Shown here: positions 8,345-11,152 of the stretch, piece by piece | Position numbering within the stretch: the first letter of the stretch is position 1 | How the letters are laid out: the number at the start of each line of letters is the position of its first letter | Assembly (NCBI GenBank): GCA_947628335.1 | Contig: CANQZT010000035.1 | Coordinates: 1-11,152, forward strand | From: an uncultured Clostridia bacterium | Lineage (GTDB): Bacteria > Bacillota_A > Clostridia > TANB77 > CAG-508 | Length of the DNA stretch: 11,152 nt | Direction: 5' to 3' | Made by a program: the position numbers and the translations under genes | Notes under the pieces: generated by a model | What the model was told of the DNA's origin: nothing | Seen by the model: only the letters and a program-made list of their open reading frames with translations | Database searches by the model: none

Positions 8345-8370
8345 ACAAACTTTAAAAAAAGTGATACACT
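8342..8370 (+). promoter_or_regulatory. Promoter of the Y-family polymerase unit
   Basis: TTTACA (8342-8347) and TACACT (8365-8370) are separated by 17 bases. The -10 is preceded by TG and one base (TGATACACT), forming an extended -10. It lies about 33 bases upstream of the TTG start and would make the polymerase and the following yolD remnant a unit separate from mutS. Confidence 0.65.
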
Positions 8371-8389
8371 ATATATAGCGATAAATAAA

Positions 8390-8396
8390 AGAGGTG
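8390..8396 (+). promoter_or_regulatory. Ribosome binding site that sets TTG 8403 as the polymerase start
   Basis: AGAGGTG at 8390-8396 lies 6 bases before the in-frame TTG at 8403. The alternative in-frame GTG (8394-8396) is itself part of this ribosome binding site and so is unlikely to be used as a start. Confidence 0.75.
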
Positions 8397-8402
8397 AATC
8401 TT

Positions 8403-9902
8403 TTGAATATATATTGTTGTATTGATTTAAAAAGTTTTTATGCTTCAGTAGAATGTGTACAAAGAGGTCTAAATCCATTAACAACAAACCTTGTTGTAGC
8501 AGATAGGTCAAGAACTGAAAAAACGATATGTCTTGCTGTAAGTCCTTCTTTAAAGAAATATGGGATACCAGGTAGAGCGAGGTTATTTGAAGTAGAACAA
8601 AAAGTAAAAGAAATAAACTATAAAAGAAAAGCTAAAATTAAAAATCGAGAATTTATAGATAAATCATATAATGACATAGAACTTGAAAAAAATCAATATT
8701 TAAAATTGGAATATATTGTAGCGCCACCAAGAATGTCAAAATATATGGAATATAGTATAAAAATTTATAATATTTATTTAAAATATATTGCACCAGAAGA
8801 CATTTATGCATATTCGATAGACGAAGTATTTATAGATTTAACAAAATATTTAAAAACAGCTAATATGACGCCAAGACAGTTGGTAACCAAAATATTAAAC
8901 GACGTTATTAAAACAACAGGAATAACTGCAACAAGTGGAATAGGAACTAATATGTATCTTGCAAAAATAGCAATGGATATAGGAGCTAAACATGTAAAAT
9001 CGGATAAAAATGGTGTAAGAATTGCTGAGCTTGATGAAATAACATATAGAAAGTTATTATGGAGCCATAGACCGTTAACAGATTTTTGGAGAGTGGGAAA
9101 AGGATATGCTAAAAAACTAGAGGAAAATAATATATTTACAATGGGAGATATTGCAAGGTGTTCTATAGAAAATGAAGAGTTGCTTTTTAAATTGTTTGGT
9201 ATAAATGCTGAGTTGTTAATAGATCATAGTTGGGGATATGAACCTTGTACTATGAAAGATATAAAAGAATTTAAGCCTGAAAAAAACAGTTTAAGTTCTG
9301 GTCAAGTATTACATTGTCCATATGACTATAACCAAACAAAACTGATAGTAAAAGAAATGACAGATTTATTAGTTTTAGAATTAGTGGATAAAGAATTAGT
9401 CACAAATCAACTTGTTTTAACGATTGGATATGATGTAGATAATTTAACAAATTCGCCAATGAAAAAATCGTATAATGGGGAAATAACTATAGATCGTTAT
9501 GGAAGAAAAATACCAAAACATGCACATGGAACAATTAACTTAAAAAATAGGACATCTTCTACAAAAGTAATAATGGAAGCTGTGGAAAAATTGTATGAAA
9601 GAATTATAAATAAAGAATTATTAGTTAGAAGAATAAATATTGTAGCTAATAATTTAATAAATGAAAAAGAAATAGAGCAAACAAAGGAAAACGAGCAAAT
9701 TAATTTGTTTATAGACTATAAAAAACAAGAGCAAGAAAAAGTAGAAGAAAATCAAAAAAGAAAAAAGGAAAACAATCTACAGCATGCAATAATAGATATA
9801 AGAAAAAAATATGGTAAAAATGCAATTATAAAAGCAATGAACCTTGAAAAAGATGGAACGACAATAGAAAGAAATTCTCAAATAGGAGGCCATAGAGAAT
9901 AG
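8403..9902 (+). CDS. Y-family DNA polymerase, UmuC/UvrX (YqjW)-like
   Basis: This is probably a translesion polymerase acting at damaged templates. From TTG 8403 the 499-residue protein begins MNIYCCIDLKSFYASVE, the usual N-terminus of the family. Asp8 and the pair Asp140-Glu141 (YSIDEVFIDL) are the metal-binding carboxylates, and Tyr13 is the likely steric gate. WSHRPLTDFWRVGKG (220-234) opens the helix-hairpin-helix thumb, and a little-finger domain follows. The C-terminus has a Lys/Glu-rich segment (about 420-460) that includes QINLF (432-436), a good match to a sliding-clamp binding motif. It ends with the subfamily's conserved KYGKNAIIKAMNL and NSQIGGH block. This tail separates it from DinB (Pol IV). 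The SOS-like promoter and the yolD remnant 15 bases downstream fit the UvrX/YqjW type. The gene looks complete. Confidence 0.93.
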   Translation: MNIYCCIDLKSFYASVECVQRGLNPLTTNLVVADRSRTEKTICLAVSPSLKKYGIPGRARLFEVEQKVKEINYKRKAKIKNREFIDKSYNDIELEKNQYLKLEYIVAPPRMSKYMEYSIKIYNIYLKYIAPEDIYAYSIDEVFIDLTKYLKTANMTPRQLVTKILNDVIKTTGITATSGIGTNMYLAKIAMDIGAKHVKSDKNGVRIAELDEITYRKLLWSHRPLTDFWRVGKGYAKKLEENNIFTMGDIARCSIENEELLFKLFGINAELLIDHSWGYEPCTMKDIKEFKPEKNSLSSGQVLHCPYDYNQTKLIVKEMTDLLVLELVDKELVTNQLVLTIGYDVDNLTNSPMKKSYNGEITIDRYGRKIPKHAHGTINLKNRTSSTKVIMEAVEKLYERIINKELLVRRINIVANNLINEKEIEQTKENEQINLFIDYKKQEQEKVEENQKRKKENNLQHAIIDIRKKYGKNAIIKAMNLEKDGTTIERNSQIGGHRE

Positions 9903-9917
9903 AAAGGAAAGAGGTTT

Positions 9918-10079
9918 ATGAATAAATATGATGATATTATAAATTTACAACATCATGTATCTGAAAAACATCCTAAGCTTAGTATGGAACAAAGAGCAGC
10001 ACAATTTGCTCCATTTGCAGCATTGACGGGATATGGAGATGCGATTAAAGAAACTACTAGAAATAAAGTACACTTTTAA
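9918..10079 (+). pseudogene. Truncated YolD-like gene (N-terminal remnant)
   Basis: The 53-codon frame starts MNKYDDIINLQHHVSEKHPK and continues with RAAQFAPFAALTGYGDAIKE, the conserved N-terminal block of YolD-like proteins, which are commonly encoded right after UvrX/YqjW-type polymerases. Family members are usually about 100 residues or more. Here similarity stops after ETTR (about 10061) and five unrelated codons lead to TAA 10077-10079. None of the three frames downstream restores the expected continuation, so this looks like loss or replacement of the 3' part, not a single frameshift. Translation signals are intact: GGAAAGAGG lies just upstream of ATG 9918, and the gene is 15 bases after the polymerase, so a short peptide could still be made. 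The family assignment is from memory of its motif; the function of YolD is itself poorly known. Confidence 0.85.
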
Positions 10080-10087
10080 AGCATATG

Positions 10088-10116
10088 TTGAATTATGTAA
10101 ATTAAAGTGTTATAAT
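10088..10116 (+). promoter_or_regulatory. Consensus promoter of the lipoprotein gene
   Basis: TTGAAT (10088-10093) and a perfect TATAAT (10111-10116) are separated by 17 bases. A TGT immediately before the -10 makes it an extended -10 (TGTTATAAT). It lies 45 bases before ATG 10162. This is the best promoter match in the window. It begins 8 bases after the yolD remnant ends. Confidence 0.8.
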
Positions 10117-10161
10117 AAATATGATACCAATAAATATTTTCTTTTAGAAGGAGGAATTTTT

Positions 10162-10722
10162 ATGAAACGGATTTTTACTTATGTAGTTTTGGGAGTGTTG
10201 CTGCTAATTTTAACAGGTTGCGCTTTTCAGACGAATGACAATGATGCACAAATGGAAGAGAAATTAAAGCAGTTGCAAGAAACAGTGGCTGTTTTGCAAG
10301 AACAAAATGCAAAGGAACAGGAAGAACAAAAAGTAAAGGATGAAGAAGTACAATTCTATTATACTCCCATAAATGCTGATTGGGGGACACAAGAAGAAGA
10401 TACACAACCGATAAATCCGTATGATTCTATTGAAGAAGCAAAAGAAAACGTAATTCGCTTGAATGGATATGTAAATATCGATTCAGTAAATGGTTATGAC
10501 ATAAAGTTTTTAATATGTCAAGCCAAAAAGTTATCTGTCACATATGAGAACTATGGCAAGATAAAGCACGCCAAAGTACAAAAAGATAACGGAATTGCTG
10601 AGGTTGTCCTTCCCGCTTTAGGTGGAGACTGTGCTCAAAGAGACTATTGGGTGCAATTTACCTATGGACCAAAGAAGGATCGGATTTCAAAATATTTATT
10701 TTTTGAAATTCCAGTAGAATAA
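10162..10722 (+). CDS. Putative lipoprotein with a coiled-coil segment, function unknown
   Basis: The 186-residue product starts with a lipoprotein signal peptide: basic MKR, a hydrophobic stretch at about 6-17 and the lipobox LTGC (17-20). Cys20 would be lipidated and the protein anchored on the outer face of the membrane. Residues about 27-63 are rich in Glu, Gln, Lys and Leu (KLKQLQETVAVLQEQNAKEQ) and look like a coiled coil. The C-terminal ~120 residues contain aromatic and beta-prone segments ending YLFFEIPVE; I do not recognise this domain. ATG 10162 is chosen because AAGGAGG (10148-10154) lies 7 bases upstream and the signal peptide begins there; the frame stays open back to 10033 but that part is upstream of the promoter's -10. 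GC counted over rows 10201-10680 is 176 of 480 (37%), well above its neighbours, suggesting acquisition. Confidence 0.85.
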   Translation: MKRIFTYVVLGVLLLILTGCAFQTNDNDAQMEEKLKQLQETVAVLQEQNAKEQEEQKVKDEEVQFYYTPINADWGTQEEDTQPINPYDSIEEAKENVIRLNGYVNIDSVNGYDIKFLICQAKKLSVTYENYGKIKHAKVQKDNGIAEVVLPALGGDCAQRDYWVQFTYGPKKDRISKYLFFEIPVE

Positions 10723-10737
10723 AATAAAGTTTCTCCA

Positions 10738-10764
10738 AAAAGTGCATGCATTGCATGCACTTTT
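10738..10764. terminator. Bidirectional intrinsic terminator between the lipoprotein gene and sigK
   Basis: AAAAGTGCATGC (10738-10749) pairs with GCATGCACTTTT (10753-10764) around a 3-base loop, a 12-bp stem. It has A residues on the left flank and T residues on the right, so it can end transcription in both directions. It lies 15 bases after the lipoprotein stop and 21 bases after the end of the converging sigma-factor gene. Confidence 0.88.
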
Positions 10765-10785
10765 CAAATATAATATCATACATTT

Positions 10786-11152
10786 CTATAAATCTTCTTG
10801 AAATTCTTTGTTTAGCTTTTGAATTGCTTTTGTTTCAATTCTAGATACATATGAACGAGAAATGCCCATCATAGATGCAATTTCATGCTGTGTTTTTGGT
10901 TTTTTTCCTCCTAGACCAAAACGTAATTCTAAAATTGTTTTTTCTCTATCTTTCAATGCAATTTTCATTTTTTCATATAGTTTTTTTGCTTTCATCTTTA
11001 AATCAATTTCATCTTCTATGGATTTATCATCAGTTTCTAATACTTCTAATAATGTAACTTCATTATCATCTTTATCTTTTCCAATGGGTTCATTTAAATA
11101 TACTTCAGATTTAGTTTTTTTTGATGAACGTAAAAACATCAAAATTTCATTT
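10786..11152 (-). CDS. sigK: Sporulation sigma factor SigK, C-terminal part (5' end outside window)
   Basis: Sigma-K directs late mother-cell transcription during endospore formation. The minus-strand frame is open to the window edge and reads NEILMFLRSSKKT at its visible start, so the TTG/ATG there are internal codons and the gene begins beyond 11152. The segment YLNEPIGKDKDDNEVTLLEV closely resembles sigma-K and differs from sigma-E at the matching place. Region 4 follows: LKDREKTILELRFGLGG, then the helix-turn-helix TQHEIASMMGISRSYVSRIE that contacts the -35 element, and the terminal KAIQKLNKEF. The stop is TAG (10788-10786). It converges on the lipoprotein gene with a shared terminator. 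Sigma-E is the main alternative. Whether the unseen 5' part is intact or interrupted by a skin-like element cannot be judged here. Confidence 0.85.
   Translation of the reverse strand, partial: NEILMFLRSSKKTKSEVYLNEPIGKDKDDNEVTLLEVLETDDKSIEDEIDLKMKAKKLYEKMKIALKDREKTILELRFGLGGKKPKTQHEIASMMGISRSYVSRIETKAIQKLNKEFQEDL

Noticed and set aside
8394..8402. GTG 8394 as the start of the Y-family polymerase
   Set aside because: The GTG is part of the AGAGGTG ribosome binding site for TTG 8403, and family similarity begins at the TTG.
10033..10161. Upstream extension of the lipoprotein frame back to ATG 10033
   Set aside because: It runs through the yolD remnant in another frame and through the promoter. 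The ribosome binding site and signal peptide both place the start at 10162.
10175..10405. Minus-strand frame opposite the lipoprotein gene
   Set aside because: The opposite strand has a lipobox, ribosome binding site, promoter and terminator; this frame has none of these.
10875..11057. Plus-strand frame opposite sigK
   Set aside because: The minus strand clearly encodes sigma region 4. The plus frame is a hydrophobic low-complexity shadow.
1..11152. Alternative genetic code suggested by the absence of TGA stops
   Set aside because: The stops are all TAA or TAG, but the conserved genes contain no in-frame TGA and use TGG for tryptophan. Low GC explains the stop preference.

Overview
The window is a stretch of low-GC Firmicutes chromosome, most likely from a spore-forming member of the Clostridia. 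The evidence is the strong A+T bias (hand counts of about 24% GC in the polymerase gene), AGGAGG-type ribosome binding sites before nearly every gene, and a sporulation sigma factor at the right end. The gene content (glmM, metG, tmk, nadD, miaB, mutS, a SOS-type Y-family polymerase, sigK) also fits. All stops seen are TAA or TAG, but no gene needs TGA read as an amino acid, so the standard code applies.

Left part (1-3131, all +): the 3' end of glmM (cell-wall precursor synthesis), an unrecognised 112-residue membrane protein, metG (a short methionyl-tRNA synthetase without the C-terminal tRNA-binding domain) and tmk (dTMP kinase). They are tightly spaced and end at a clear intrinsic terminator at 3106-3131. 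Middle part (3171-8317, +): nadD (NAD synthesis), miaB (tRNA methylthiolation), mutS (mismatch recognition) and a small hotdog-fold thioesterase. mutL, which often follows mutS in Firmicutes, is not here.

Right part (8333-10079, +): a separate DNA-damage-type unit. A palindrome resembling a LexA operator overlaps a well-formed promoter. Behind it are a UmuC/UvrX-like Y-family polymerase that most likely starts at TTG 8403 and, 15 bases after it, a 53-codon remnant of a YolD-like gene that the start-to-stop size filter would miss. YolD-like genes commonly partner these polymerases. Here the conserved N-terminal block is kept, but the rest is abruptly replaced by unrelated sequence that holds a consensus promoter and a lipoprotein gene of clearly higher GC (about 37%). 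This junction is the best sign of a past rearrangement and is the most interesting part of the window.

Far right: the lipoprotein gene (+) and the 3' part of sigK (-) converge on a strong bidirectional terminator hairpin at 10738-10764. No RNA gene, CRISPR array, insertion sequence or riboswitch was recognised. No gene-free gap exceeds 300 bases; the longest are about 80 bases and hold the promoters described.
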